The notes beneath the pieces were generated by a model that did not search any database, was not told the DNA's origin, and saw only the letters and a list, made by a program, of their open reading frames with translations. Position numbers and translations under genes: made by a program. Source: Ktedonobacteria bacterium (GTDB taxonomy: Bacteria; Chloroflexota; Ktedonobacteria; Ktedonobacterales; JACDGC01). From it: a stretch of 64,000 nucleotides of DNA. Positions within the stretch are counted from its first letter, which is position 1. Each line of letters begins with the position of its first letter. Location: the NCBI GenBank assembly GCA_027459785.1, contig DAIDGU010000023.1:25987-89986 (forward strand), in the 5' to 3' direction. Below, one piece after another: positions 53,593 through 62,142 of the stretch.

Positions 53593-53928
53593 TTACGTGT
53601 CGGGGGGCAGCGTCGCCATGAAGGCTTCCAGGGCGGCGCGGTCGTCCTCCGGCAGGGTGGTCAGCTCGAATTCGTGTTCCAGGCGATGCTTTTTCAGAGC
53701 AACCTCCCAGCACGCATGGCGGGCGCACAGGTACGCCCCTCGCCCGGACTTCTTGCCGCCAGCATCTAATTCCACGCGCCCCTGCGGCGTGCGGACGATG
53801 CGTAGCAGTTCGCGCTTCGGTTTGGTCGTTTTGCACACCACGCAGGTGCGTTCCGGCACATGGCGCGGGCGCGCGGGGCGCTTCGCCTTTTTGGGCGCGG
53901 TCCCCGGCGATGATTGCGGTGCTGTCAT
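53593..53928 (-). CDS. rnpM: RnpM (YlxR), small RNA-binding protein
   Basis: A 111-residue protein. The YlxR fold is recognised by the zinc-like pair and motif PERTCVVCKTTKPKRELLRIVRTPQG, then GRGAYLCARHACWEVALKK. RnpM binds RNase P RNA and modulates its activity in Firmicutes. The first ~25 residues are Lys/Pro/Ala-rich and probably disordered. The usual nusA-rnpM-infB order is kept. A family D element separates it from nusA. Confidence 0.93.
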   Translation of the reverse strand: MTAPQSSPGTAPKKAKRPARPRHVPERTCVVCKTTKPKRELLRIVRTPQGRVELDAGGKKSGRGAYLCARHACWEVALKKHRLEHEFELTTLPEDDRAALEAFMATLPPDT

Positions 53929-53983
53929 CTCAACCGCCTCCTTTCATCGCTTCAAAAACTCAACAATCGCACGTGGGGTGCCA

Positions 53984-54124
53984 GCCCCACCCCCCGGCCC
54001 CCTCCCCATCGGAGATGGAGAGGGGGTGATCGTTCGGATAGTGATCAGCCAAGATCAACGCGATCAGCCTATACTGTCTGATCTCCCCTCTCCATCGGCG
54101 ATGGGGAGGGGCCGGGGGTGGGGC
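53984..54124. repeat. Family D two-armed palindromic element between nusA and rnpM
   Basis: A 141-bp element with inverted GCCCCACCC-type ends, arms with CCCCATCGG.GATGG.GAGG hairpins and a core with GATCAACGCGATC. The design is the same as at 47620-47762. It ends 4 bases from the nusA stop codon. Confidence 0.92.
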
Positions 54125-54128
54125 CGCG

Positions 54129-55163
54129 TTACTCCTCGTCCGGCTTATGCACGTCGATGCGCCAGCCGGTGAGCTTGGCTGCCAGTCGCGCGTTCTGCCC
54201 CTCTTTGCCGATTGCCAGCGACAATTGCTTGTCGGGAACCGTCACCACCGCCGTATGGTCGGCCTCGCGCAGTTCCACACTGATCGGCTTGGCTGGACTG
54301 AGCGCGTTGCTGATAAACGTCGCCGGATCGGGACTCCACGGGATGATATCGACCTTTTCGCCGTTGAGTTCGTTCGAGATGCTGTTGATGCGGCTGCCGC
54401 GCACGCCCACGCACGCCCCTACGGGGTCCACGCCCTCCTGGCGCGCCCACACAGCCACCTTGGAACGGCTACCCGCCTCGCGCACATAGGCTTTCAGCAC
54501 GACTGTGCCGTCTACGATCTCCGGCACCTCTTGCTCCAACATGCGCTTGAGCATATTGGCGCTGGACCGCGAGACGACCACCTGCGGCGTGCGCCCGCCC
54601 GTGCGCTTCATCTCCATGACGTAGACGCGCAGGCGCTGGCCGATCTTGTAACGCTCGCTCGGTACCTGCTCCTTCTTGGGCAAAACACCTTCGATCTTGC
54701 CGACTTCCAGCACATAGCTATCATCGTTGTCGCGCCGCAGGATCGTCCCCAGCGTGATCTCGTCCAGCCGATCCTTGAACGCTTCCATCAGATGCATCTG
54801 CTCGGCCTCGCGGATGCGCTGCAAAATCACCTGCCCGGCGGCGCGGGGCGGGATCTTGTCGAGCAGTTCCGGCGCTTCGACGGCCAGCGTTTCGCCCAGC
54901 GCAGCGTGCGGCTTCAGCCGCTGCGCCTCGGCCAGGGAGATCTGTGTCGCCGGCTCTTCGACTTGCGCCACGACACGCTTAGTGCGCAGCATGTGGACTT
55001 CACCGGTCTTATCCACGCTCACCTGCACATCATCGCTTGGTCCTTGCACCATGCGCCGATAGACATCCAGCAGCGCGCGACTGACGGTATCCACCACCAC
55101 TTCGCGCGGCAGACCGCGCTCGGCGATCAACTCGGCGATCGCGCTCTGAAACTTGCTGCCCAT
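54129..55163 (-). CDS. nusA: Transcription termination/antitermination factor NusA
   Basis: A 344-residue RNA polymerase-associated factor that affects pausing and termination. It has the N-terminal RNAP-binding domain (ELIAERGLPREVVVDTVSRALLDVYRR), an S1 domain (TLGTILRRDNDDSYVLEVGKIEGVLP) and the two KH domains (RTPQVVVSRSSANMLKRMLEQEVPEI; GVRGSRINSISNELNGEKVDII; LAIGKEGQNARLAAKLTGW). There are no C-terminal acidic repeats, as in many non-proteobacteria. The ATG at 55163 has a GGGGG site. A promoter and a leader terminator lie upstream. No rimP gene precedes it. Confidence 0.96.
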   Translation of the reverse strand: MGSKFQSAIAELIAERGLPREVVVDTVSRALLDVYRRMVQGPSDDVQVSVDKTGEVHMLRTKRVVAQVEEPATQISLAEAQRLKPHAALGETLAVEAPELLDKIPPRAAGQVILQRIREAEQMHLMEAFKDRLDEITLGTILRRDNDDSYVLEVGKIEGVLPKKEQVPSERYKIGQRLRVYVMEMKRTGGRTPQVVVSRSSANMLKRMLEQEVPEIVDGTVVLKAYVREAGSRSKVAVWARQEGVDPVGACVGVRGSRINSISNELNGEKVDIIPWSPDPATFISNALSPAKPISVELREADHTAVVTVPDKQLSLAIGKEGQNARLAAKLTGWRIDVHKPDEE

Positions 55164-55228
55164 CGTGCTTCCCCCTTTCACGCTGGCCGCGCGGGCTGTT
55201 CAACTGATCACGTTCAGGACAAGAAGAA

Positions 55229-55252
55229 AAGTGGGCCGAAACCCACTTTTTT
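55229..55252. terminator. Intrinsic terminator hairpin in the nusA leader (candidate attenuator)
   Basis: AAGTGGG (55229-55235) pairs perfectly with CCCACTT (55242-55248) around a 6-base loop. On the minus strand it is followed by TTCTTCTT, and on the plus strand by four T residues. It lies between the nusA promoter (-10 at 55277-55282) and the nusA start (55163). Confidence 0.75.
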
Positions 55253-55276
55253 CGTGTTGCATTGGTTGTCTTCTGA

Positions 55277-55305
55277 AGTATAGCACATTCCCTTATGTAG
55301 CGCAA
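55277..55305 (-). promoter_or_regulatory. Sigma70 promoter of the nusA operon
   Basis: On the minus strand TTGCGC (55305-55300), a 17-base spacer and TATACT (55282-55277). The expected start near 55270 gives a leader of about 107 bases. Confidence 0.7.
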
Positions 55306-55324
55306 GGCAAACCGGCCTATTTTA

Positions 55325-55354
55325 TTGACACGCAACGGCACGGTGGCATACACT
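55325..55354 (+). promoter_or_regulatory. Sigma70 promoter of the BON-domain gene
   Basis: A consensus TTGACA (55325-55330), an 18-base spacer and TACACT (55349-55354), about 45 bases before the start. It is divergent from the nusA promoter. Confidence 0.65.
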
Positions 55355-55398
55355 ATAAACGATAATTTGGATTTTGCGGAGGCGGGGTGTGGGGCAGG

Positions 55399-56217
55399 AT
55401 GGTGGCAAGGGGACGAAGCAGGATGGACGCAGGTGAACCGCGACGCGACCGGCTGGTGCTGCGGCTGGGAAGCCAGGTCGATCTCAATGAAGTGTTGAGC
55501 GTGCCGGAACGCTATCGCCAGCGCCTGACGCAATTGGCGGGGCGGCTGGGCAGCGTCTTTTTGTACCCAGAGGCCGGCGAGGTCTGGTGCAAGCTCAGCC
55601 GTGGCCTAGGTGGCCAGGTGTGGCCGCCGACGATCAAGCGCGTGGACGCGCGCACCTTTCCTATGAATAGCCGCCAGACGCCGACGCCGCCGCCGGATGC
55701 CATTGAGCTACATCCGCGTATGGGGGTGGAATGCCGCGATGGCGACGTGGGCCGGCTGGAAGGCATCGTGCTCGCCGGAGCCACCGGCGCGGCGGAGGCG
55801 CTGTTGGTGCGCGTGCGCTCCGCGCTGGAAAATGTCGTCACCAGCCCGCTCGATCCGCTGGCGGTGTTCATCCCTGAACAAGGGCAACTGCTGCTGGTGC
55901 CGCCGGAATGGGCTAAGACGGCAGAGACCGTGACACACACGTTCGGCGCGGCGCACGCGCTGCGCATCGAAGCCTCGGCGGCGCAGGTGGCGCACAGCCT
56001 GCATCTGCGCGACGACGGCGATCTGACGCAGGATGTCAATGCGATTCTGGGCAAGAGTCCGGCGCTGGCACCGTACCTGAACGATTTCCGCGTGGCGGTG
56101 CATGACGGCGTGGTGCGCCTCAGTGGGCCGGCCTTGTCGCCGCGCTTGCGCGCCTCGCTGGAACAAGACATCTGGCACGTGCCGGGCGTCCTCGCCGTGC
56201 GGAGCGCGCTCGGTTAG
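55399..56217 (+). CDS. PRC-barrel/BON-like domain protein
   Basis: A 272-residue protein without a signal peptide. The middle part (MGVECRDGDVGRLEGIVLAGATGAAEALLV...FIPEQGQLLLVPPEWA) resembles a PRC-barrel, a small barrel that follows a bound partner. The last ~65 residues (VNAILGKSPALAPYLNDFRV...DGVVRLSGPALSPRLRASLE) are a clear BON domain. The function is unknown; BON domains often bind membranes or small ligands. The start is uncertain: ATG 55399, GTG 55387 (close to GGAGG) or ATG 55423. It has its own promoter. Confidence 0.78.
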   Translation: MVARGRSRMDAGEPRRDRLVLRLGSQVDLNEVLSVPERYRQRLTQLAGRLGSVFLYPEAGEVWCKLSRGLGGQVWPPTIKRVDARTFPMNSRQTPTPPPDAIELHPRMGVECRDGDVGRLEGIVLAGATGAAEALLVRVRSALENVVTSPLDPLAVFIPEQGQLLLVPPEWAKTAETVTHTFGAAHALRIEASAAQVAHSLHLRDDGDLTQDVNAILGKSPALAPYLNDFRVAVHDGVVRLSGPALSPRLRASLEQDIWHVPGVLAVRSALG

Positions 56218-56226
56218 TGGCACGGC

Positions 56227-57108
56227 TTACCCATCGCTAGGCCGCGCCAGCACGAAGCCGCGCGGCAGGATCATCTCGAAGCCGAACCATTCATAGAGGC
56301 GATGGGCGCGCGAGTTGGCATCCTCGGCGTTCAGCAAGACGCGCGTCGCTCCCGCCCCGGCGAAGTAAGCCATTGCCGCCGCCATCAGCCGCGTGCCGAT
56401 GCCCTGGCCATGTAGGTCGGGCCGCACGGCGATGCGCACCAGGAAGCCGATGTCCCCATCCACCATGCTGAATTGATAGCCCGCGACCGCGCCCGCCGGC
56501 GTTTCCGCCACGATGAAGAAGGGATAGTCTGCCGCGATCTCGCCGAACTCTGTGGCATCATGCCGCCAGGGCGGATCGAAGGCGGCGTTCTCGATCGCCA
56601 GCACGCCGGGCAGGTCGAGCGCCAGCTCGAAGGGCCGGAGGCGCACGGTGGGGTTGCCCGCTGCCGGGCTGGCTGTGCCGCTCTTGTCGTAGGAGCGCAA
56701 CAACTCATGGTGGTGAAAGCCGCGTGCCAGCAGGATGTCGTGGAGCAGGTCGTTATCCTGATCGTGGCCGGAATAATAGATCGTTTGCGCGCCCCGCGCC
56801 GCCATCTGGGCCACCCACAGGGGGTAGGCCGCATCGAGCAACTCACCCACGCGCGCCCGTTCCGCCCACGGCACGCCGAAGCCGCCCAGCCAGCCGCTGG
56901 GTGGGACCACCGAAGTCGCCAGCAGGAATGCGCGCATGTTTCCCCGCTCATCGAAAACGCCCACTGCTGGTCGGCGGGCGAGCAAACGCGGCAAGTCCGC
57001 TGTCGAAAAATGCTGCGCCACCCAGGCGGAAGCCAGCGTGATATGCTCCACCGCGCGCGTGTCTTGCGGTGTGATGAGCCGAACGGGCGATTCAGGTGTC
57101 TCTGGCAT
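56227..57108 (-). CDS. GNAT-family N-acetyltransferase with a second, degenerate N-terminal half
   Basis: A 293-residue protein. The C-terminal half is a typical GNAT domain with VRIAVRPDLHGQGIGTRLM, the acetyl-CoA binding motif A, and NSRAHRLYEWFGFEMI, motif B. The N-terminal half has a similar length but lacks the CoA motif, so it is probably a decayed GNAT repeat used for dimer-like packing. The acceptor substrate is unknown. The ATG at 57108 has a GAGGAT site. It is convergent with the BON-domain gene, 9 bases apart. Confidence 0.85.
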   Translation of the reverse strand: MPETPESPVRLITPQDTRAVEHITLASAWVAQHFSTADLPRLLARRPAVGVFDERGNMRAFLLATSVVPPSGWLGGFGVPWAERARVGELLDAAYPLWVAQMAARGAQTIYYSGHDQDNDLLHDILLARGFHHHELLRSYDKSGTASPAAGNPTVRLRPFELALDLPGVLAIENAAFDPPWRHDATEFGEIAADYPFFIVAETPAGAVAGYQFSMVDGDIGFLVRIAVRPDLHGQGIGTRLMAAAMAYFAGAGATRVLLNAEDANSRAHRLYEWFGFEMILPRGFVLARPSDG

Positions 57109-57187
57109 GCCGCCTATCCTCAAAAACGACTAGCTGAGGAAACAGCGCTCCTCAGCTAGTGTAGACAATGTTGCGGATGAGCGCGGC

Positions 57188-57616
57188 TTAGACCTTGGTC
57201 TCCAGGTTCTTGAAGAACTGGTTCAGGCCACTCTGCGCGGCACCTTTGCCGATCATGTTGTCGGCCATGCCGATCTTGCCACCTAGGTCGATATGCGCGT
57301 TATAGGTCAGGTTGGTACCCGCCCCATCCGGCGCGAGATCGATGGTGACATTGCCCTTCAACGAGCCATACGAGCCATTGCGATCGATGGCCAGCACAGC
57401 ATGGTTGGGAGGATTTTGCTCGGTGATGGTCGAGCCGAGGTTGAATTCGCCGCTGAGCAACGGCAAAGCGACATTGACAATAATGTTAATCTGGTTGCCG
57501 GAGATGGTGACATCTTTCGCACCAGGAATGCATTCTTTCAGCACGGTGGGGTTCATCATCGCGTTCCACACCTGCTGCGGCGGCGCGTTAAACTTTTGCG
57601 ATCCGCTCAAATCCAT
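57188..57616 (-). CDS. SRPBCC/CoxG-like protein
   Basis: A 142-residue START-like (SRPBCC) protein of the CoxG family. The pattern is MDLSGSQKFNAPPQQVWNAM, then NPTVLKECIPGAKDV, then GSYGSLKGNVTIDLAPDG and a C-terminal amphipathic helix (GLNQFFKNLET). CoxG homologues help to anchor or mature CO dehydrogenase-type enzymes at the membrane, but many occur without them. No cox structural gene is in the window, so the role is open. The start at 57616 has AGGAGG about 12 bases upstream. Confidence 0.85.
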   Translation of the reverse strand: MDLSGSQKFNAPPQQVWNAMMNPTVLKECIPGAKDVTISGNQINIIVNVALPLLSGEFNLGSTITEQNPPNHAVLAIDRNGSYGSLKGNVTIDLAPDGAGTNLTYNAHIDLGGKIGMADNMIGKGAAQSGLNQFFKNLETKV

Positions 57617-57708
57617 GATCGGTTGATCCTCCTGTAATGAGTATCGAGCGCATGGAGCATGCGGCCCGAAATACACACGATGTCGCGCACAAGGCGCGAT
57701 CTCCCCGC

Positions 57709-57736
57709 ATTATAACACGCGCGTGTTGCCTTGCAA
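57709..57736 (-). promoter_or_regulatory. Sigma70 promoter of the CoxG-like gene
   Basis: On the minus strand TTGCAA (57736-57731), a 16-base spacer and TATAAT (57714-57709), about 95 bases before the start codon. Confidence 0.6.
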
Positions 57737-57898
57737 GGCGCGCAGATCCTTGCTGGCCGTTGCTATGGCTGACCGGGCCAGCCTAACTAGCCCATCATGC
57801 CAATCAGCCGGATTTTTCCGAGGCTTAGGCTGTGGGCGTGGTGATCATACAATGAGGAGAGACGATTAGCGGGATGTATCTGCATGGAGGAGCGCGCC

Positions 57899-58300
57899 AT
57901 GAGCGATGCCACACCGACCCTGCCACCTTTCAACGAACAATACGGTTCCCTGGTGAAAGCGGCGTTCCACGCCTACGTCGCCCAGGCGCGCGCCGCGGGC
58001 GACGACCTGCTGGCGCGGGCGCAAGCCGACGCGGAGCGCGGCAAACCCGATCTGGTGCTGGCGCTGCTCTGCGCCAGCGATGGCACTGACGCCGCGAAGC
58101 GCGAATTGCTGGCGCACGCCTTCGAGCGCCGCGCCGACCTGGCAGAGCAAGCCGCCGCCGCGCTGAGCGCCGAACACAGCCGTCCCTTTCCCCTTATCGG
58201 CCTCGAAGCGCGCAAAGACCGCACGATGGCCCGCCAGGTGCGCCAGGGCCGCATGATCCGCCCCTATGCCCGCGCCCCCAAGCCCATCGGCTCGCTGTAA
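57899..58300 (+). CDS. Unrecognised 133-residue protein
   Basis: I do not recognise the family. The protein is Ala-rich and helical (FHAYVAQARAAGDDLLARAQ, then RELLAHAFERRADLAEQAAA) with a basic, Pro-rich tail (MARQVRQGRMIRPYARAPKP). That tail could bind nucleic acid or a protein partner; this is speculation. No membrane segment or cysteine pair is seen. The ATG at 57899 has GGAGGAG. It stands alone between the CoxG and PP2C genes. Confidence 0.65.
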   Translation: MSDATPTLPPFNEQYGSLVKAAFHAYVAQARAAGDDLLARAQADAERGKPDLVLALLCASDGTDAAKRELLAHAFERRADLAEQAAAALSAEHSRPFPLIGLEARKDRTMARQVRQGRMIRPYARAPKPIGSL

Positions 58301-58314
58301 AAGCAAAACGGGAC

Positions 58315-58385
58315 GCTGGCCGGCTGGAAACCCGTGTAGACGGGTTTCGTCGCGTAGCGTCCAGGCGCGGTTTCAACCGCCGGCT
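58315..58385. repeat. Family A related repeat with a second hairpin
   Basis: AAACCCGTGTAGACGGGTTT is a strong hairpin, followed by GTCCAGGCGCGGTTTCAACC, the inverted form of the family A start seen at 63957. It lies between two convergent genes. Confidence 0.75.
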
Positions 58386-58394
58386 GGCTGGGGC

Positions 58395-60785
58395 TTAGGG
58401 CAATTGAATCTGGATCAGCGCAGTGTCCGTCAGCGCGAACAGCGTGTGCTGGTCGGGCGAGAATGTCACCGCCGCGACGCCGTCAAGTTGGTGGGCATCG
58501 GCATATTGCTGCATCAGGGTCAGGTCGATGCCGGCGGCGTTCAGCGTGACGATGCGGTGGCCCTTGCCATCCGCGATGCTCACCACCGGCACTGTCGCGC
58601 TATCCACGGCGAGGTCCGTGGCGGAGGCCAGGGGCGTCGAGGGCGTGCTATTGCCGGCGGGCAGCGGCGTCGCCGTGGGCATGGGGGTGGGCGTCGGCGT
58701 GCCAGTCGCGTATGGCCCCTGCGGCTCCGCCGCCACATTGGCGGTGAAATGGGGGATCTCCGTCATGGGAGCCATGAACGCGGTGCTGGTGTTCGGCACG
58801 GTCGGCACCGGCGTGGCGCTGGTATAATTGCTCGGCTGCGTGGTCGGCAAGGCCGGCTCGATCTGCAAGCCACCGACGGCATGGAGCGTCGTTTCCGCGT
58901 CAGGGACGAAGGTCGCCAGCGACCCATCGCCCAGCAGCAAGTAGATGACCGCGTTGGAACCATAGCCCAGCGCCCGCACCCCTTGCGGCACAGGAATCGT
59001 CTTCAGCGCGGTCGTGGCGAACTTGGGGCCGCTGAAGATCGCCAGCGCGTCTCCCGTACTCCCATGCTCCACAACAGCGATCGCTTTACTGGAATACACG
59101 AAGCTGGTGAGGGTGACATCCGCACCAAGGGTGGGCAACTTCAAGATCGACGTGAAGGAGCCGTTGGCTTGCAGCACGCCGATCTGCGCCGGCGTTTTGC
59201 CGGTCGGCGCGAAGAGCGCGGCCAGCCCCGTCCCCGTCCCTGTCACCGCCAGGATGTTGCTGCCGAGCGGCGTGCCACACGTTGCCTGACCATTCGCCAG
59301 CGTGATCGGCTGGGCCTGGCCGGCCAGATCACGCGCATAAAATGCAGCGGTCGCGCCCTTGGGCGCGGCGACAGCGACGAGGGGTGGCACCACCTGATTC
59401 GCGCAAGGCACAGAGGTCGTCTGGGCATTGGTCTCCGCCAGCGGCACGATGTGCGCCTGAGCGTTATAGCTATTCAGCGCGCCCTGCACCGCCGTCGTCA
59501 GATCGCTCGTCAGCGTCTGCGTGAGGTCGCTGCGCTCGCTGGCCGTGAGGTCCAGGCCGAGATCGGCTTGCAATTGCTGCTGATCGGTCGCCAGGATGGA
59601 TAATTGCTCGCTGATGGAATGCGTTGCCAGAGATTGGATGTCGGCATGCGTCTTGGCGATGTCGGCGCTGACGCGCGCGGCCACCAGGCGCGACTTGGCG
59701 AAGGGGCCGAGCGTGTAATCCCACGCGGCGGCGGAAAACGCGATGATGAGCAAGACAGCGGCGATGCGCACGATCCAGGCACCTGTGCGGCGTTTGGGGC
59801 GTGCGGGCGATGCTTGCTCCGCCGGCTTGGTATCCAGCGAGGGCAACGGTTCCGGCGGCGGTGGCGCATCCAGCAGCGGTTTTTCGGGCGCTTTCGCCAT
59901 GATGGTCGTTGGCTGATTCGCGCGCGGCTGCGTCTTCAGCAGTTGCAGCTTGGCCAGCACTTCGGGCGTGGCCTCAGCCATCTCATCGATGCGAAAGATG
60001 CTGACGGTAATATTATCCGGCCCCCCCGCCTCGTTGGCGAGATCGACTAAACGCTTCGCCGCTTCGGCGGGCGCGAAATTCGCCATCGTCTCACGGATCG
60101 TCTCATCGGCGACATAGCCATGCAAGCCGTCGGAGCAAAGCAAGAGCACGTCACCCTCGCGGGCCGGTTCGACGAAGACATCGGCGGTGACGTTCGCCTG
60201 CGTCCCCAGCGAGCGCGTGATGACATTGCGATGCACGTGGTTGCGCGCTTGTTCTTCCGTCAGCACCCCCGCGCGCACCTGCTCCGCCACCCAGGAATGA
60301 TCCTCGGTGAGTTGGCGCAAGCGCCCATTGCGCAACAGATAGGCACGGCTGTCACCGATGTTGGCGACATACAGGATGCCCTGACAGAGGACAGCGGCGA
60401 CCAGCGTCGTCCCCATGCCGCTGCGGCCCACATTTTCGCGCGCGATGGTGAGGATCGCCTCGTTGGATTGCTTGATAGCCTGCGCCAGCCCTTGCAGCAC
60501 TTCGCCCTGAGCGGCCTCGAAATATGTGGTGGTCATCGTTTGCACGGCGACGGTGCTGGCCACCTCACCAGCGGCGTGGCCCCCCATGCCATCGGCTACG
60601 ACGAAGAGGGCGCCATCGCGTTCTAACTCGGAGGGATCATCGGGAACGCGGCGCGCCATGTTATCCTGGTTGTCATTGCGCCTGCGCCCGATGTCCGTGA
60701 GTTCCGCCATTTCAATGCGGAGTTGCTTCGCCAACGCCTGCTCCTTCCCCGGCCTCGCTGCGATGTCGTTGATAGCGTTCATCAT
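58395..60785 (-). CDS. Membrane-anchored PP2C-type Ser/Thr phosphatase with large extracytoplasmic domain
   Basis: A 796-residue protein. Residues ~22-267 are a Stp1-type PP2C phosphatase with metal-binding motifs GRRRNDNQDN (33-42), DGMGGH (65-70), GDSRAYL (144-150), SDGLHGYV (218-225) and GGPDNIT (254-260). A Pro-rich linker leads to one membrane helix (~336-355). About 440 outer residues follow, with a coiled segment, repeated beta-rich blocks and a Thr/Pro linker (TPTPTPMPTATPLP). No Hanks kinase is adjacent. The ATG at 60785 has an AGGAAG site. The outer part may sense ligands. Confidence 0.88.
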   Translation of the reverse strand: MMNAINDIAARPGKEQALAKQLRIEMAELTDIGRRRNDNQDNMARRVPDDPSELERDGALFVVADGMGGHAAGEVASTVAVQTMTTTYFEAAQGEVLQGLAQAIKQSNEAILTIARENVGRSGMGTTLVAAVLCQGILYVANIGDSRAYLLRNGRLRQLTEDHSWVAEQVRAGVLTEEQARNHVHRNVITRSLGTQANVTADVFVEPAREGDVLLLCSDGLHGYVADETIRETMANFAPAEAAKRLVDLANEAGGPDNITVSIFRIDEMAEATPEVLAKLQLLKTQPRANQPTTIMAKAPEKPLLDAPPPPEPLPSLDTKPAEQASPARPKRRTGAWIVRIAAVLLIIAFSAAAWDYTLGPFAKSRLVAARVSADIAKTHADIQSLATHSISEQLSILATDQQQLQADLGLDLTASERSDLTQTLTSDLTTAVQGALNSYNAQAHIVPLAETNAQTTSVPCANQVVPPLVAVAAPKGATAAFYARDLAGQAQPITLANGQATCGTPLGSNILAVTGTGTGLAALFAPTGKTPAQIGVLQANGSFTSILKLPTLGADVTLTSFVYSSKAIAVVEHGSTGDALAIFSGPKFATTALKTIPVPQGVRALGYGSNAVIYLLLGDGSLATFVPDAETTLHAVGGLQIEPALPTTQPSNYTSATPVPTVPNTSTAFMAPMTEIPHFTANVAAEPQGPYATGTPTPTPMPTATPLPAGNSTPSTPLASATDLAVDSATVPVVSIADGKGHRIVTLNAAGIDLTLMQQYADAHQLDGVAAVTFSPDQHTLFALTDTALIQIQLP

Positions 60786-60900
60786 ACACGCTTCCTGTTG
60801 AGAACGCAACGGGAATCTCCAAATGGGTAGCCCGATCATCTGTTTGGCGTGTCGTCTGCCTGTAACGGTTTCGGCCCGGTTCGTGCATCTGGCGCGCCAT

Positions 60901-62052
60901 ATGGTACATATTGGTTTGAACGCTACGCTCTTGCGGCGTGAGCACGGGTATCGCGGCGCGGGCGTCAGTTCCTACATCCAGCGCCTGCTACACGGGCTGG
61001 CCCGGTGTGGAGGGGATCACACCTTCACCGTATTCCATTCCCACGCAGACCCGGCACTGGCTGCCGCCCATCCGCCCCACCTCGCCTGGCACGCCACGGG
61101 ATGGCCGGTGCGCCAAGTGCCGCTGCGCCTGCTGTGGGAGGCCACCGCGCTGCCCCGCGCGGCCCGTCGGCTCGATCTGCTGCACGCGCCGGTGAATGTT
61201 TTGCCACCAGGGCTACCCTGCCCCGGCGTCGTGACGGTGCATGATCTCGCCTTCGTGCGCTATCCCCAGGTCGTCGCGCCCCTGCGCCGGCGCTATTTGG
61301 AACGCGCCGTGCGGGCCAGCGCCCGCCGTGCCGCCGCCGTCATCGCCGTTTCCGCCAGCACCCGCCGCGACCTGATCGACCTTTGGGCGATCCCCCCGGA
61401 TCGCGTGCATGTCGTGTATCCCGCCATCGATCCCGCGTGCCGGCCCATCACCGATCCCGCCGCCCAGGCGGCCTTCGCCGCCCGACATGGCTTGACGCGC
61501 CCCTATATCCTATTTGTGGGGACGCTCGAACCGCGCAAGAACCTGGCGACGCTGATCGATGCCTTCGCCCTGGCGCGCGATCATGGTTTGCGCGGCTATG
61601 ATCTGGTGTTGGCCGGCGCGCAAGATTGGCAGGGGGGCCAGCACGTCGCCACCTTGCGAGCGCAGATCCAACGGCGCGGGCTTGACGCATGGCTACGACT
61701 TCCTGGCTACATCGCGGAAGCTGAGCGGGTGATGTGGTATAACGGGGCTACAACTGTGGTACTGCCATCCTGGTACGAGGGCTTCGGCTTCCCGGCGGCG
61801 GAGGCGCTGGCTTGTGGTGTGCCGGTCATCGTCAGCGATGCTGGCAGTTTGCCGGAGATCGTGGGGCCGCAGGGCTGGCTGTGCGATCCCGCTGATGTGA
61901 CTGCCTGGGCGCAGGCGCTCTGCCAGGTTTGTGCCGATAAGGACTTGCGCAGGCAATGTCTGGCGCAGGCAACGGCCTATCGTGCGCGGTTCTCCGAAAC
62001 CGCAATGGCCAATGCAACCTTGACCGTCTATGCTAAGGCTATGCATAGCTAA
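60901..62052 (+). CDS. GT4-family glycosyltransferase
   Basis: A 383-residue GT-B glycosyltransferase. It starts VHIGLNATLLRREHGYRGAG, has VVTVHDLAFVRYP and AVIAVSASTRRDLID in the first domain, and the nucleotide-sugar region YILFVGTLEPRKNLATLIDA, then LPSWYEGFGFPAAEALACGV with the E-x7-E signature. This subgroup includes mannosyl/rhamnosyl transferases of polysaccharide synthesis. The ATG at 60901 lacks an obvious ribosome site; the frame is open to 60823. It probably forms a unit with the following glycosylphosphotransferase. Confidence 0.9.
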   Translation: MVHIGLNATLLRREHGYRGAGVSSYIQRLLHGLARCGGDHTFTVFHSHADPALAAAHPPHLAWHATGWPVRQVPLRLLWEATALPRAARRLDLLHAPVNVLPPGLPCPGVVTVHDLAFVRYPQVVAPLRRRYLERAVRASARRAAAVIAVSASTRRDLIDLWAIPPDRVHVVYPAIDPACRPITDPAAQAAFAARHGLTRPYILFVGTLEPRKNLATLIDAFALARDHGLRGYDLVLAGAQDWQGGQHVATLRAQIQRRGLDAWLRLPGYIAEAERVMWYNGATTVVLPSWYEGFGFPAAEALACGVPVIVSDAGSLPEIVGPQGWLCDPADVTAWAQALCQVCADKDLRRQCLAQATAYRARFSETAMANATLTVYAKAMHS

Positions 62053-62142
62053 TCGGCACGCCATCACCAAACAGAAACTGGCGCAGCCACTGGCGCATGC
62101 TGTTCCAGCAGCGATCACGTATTTCTATGAAGGGGGCATGGC

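Noticed and set aside
53109..53836. Short frames on both strands between rnpM and infB
   Set aside because: They cross a dispersed repeat, have no ribosome sites, and one overlaps rnpM in another frame.
57188..57616. CO dehydrogenase operon suggested by the CoxG-like gene
   Set aside because: No CoxL, CoxM or CoxS gene is in the window, and stand-alone CoxG homologues are common.
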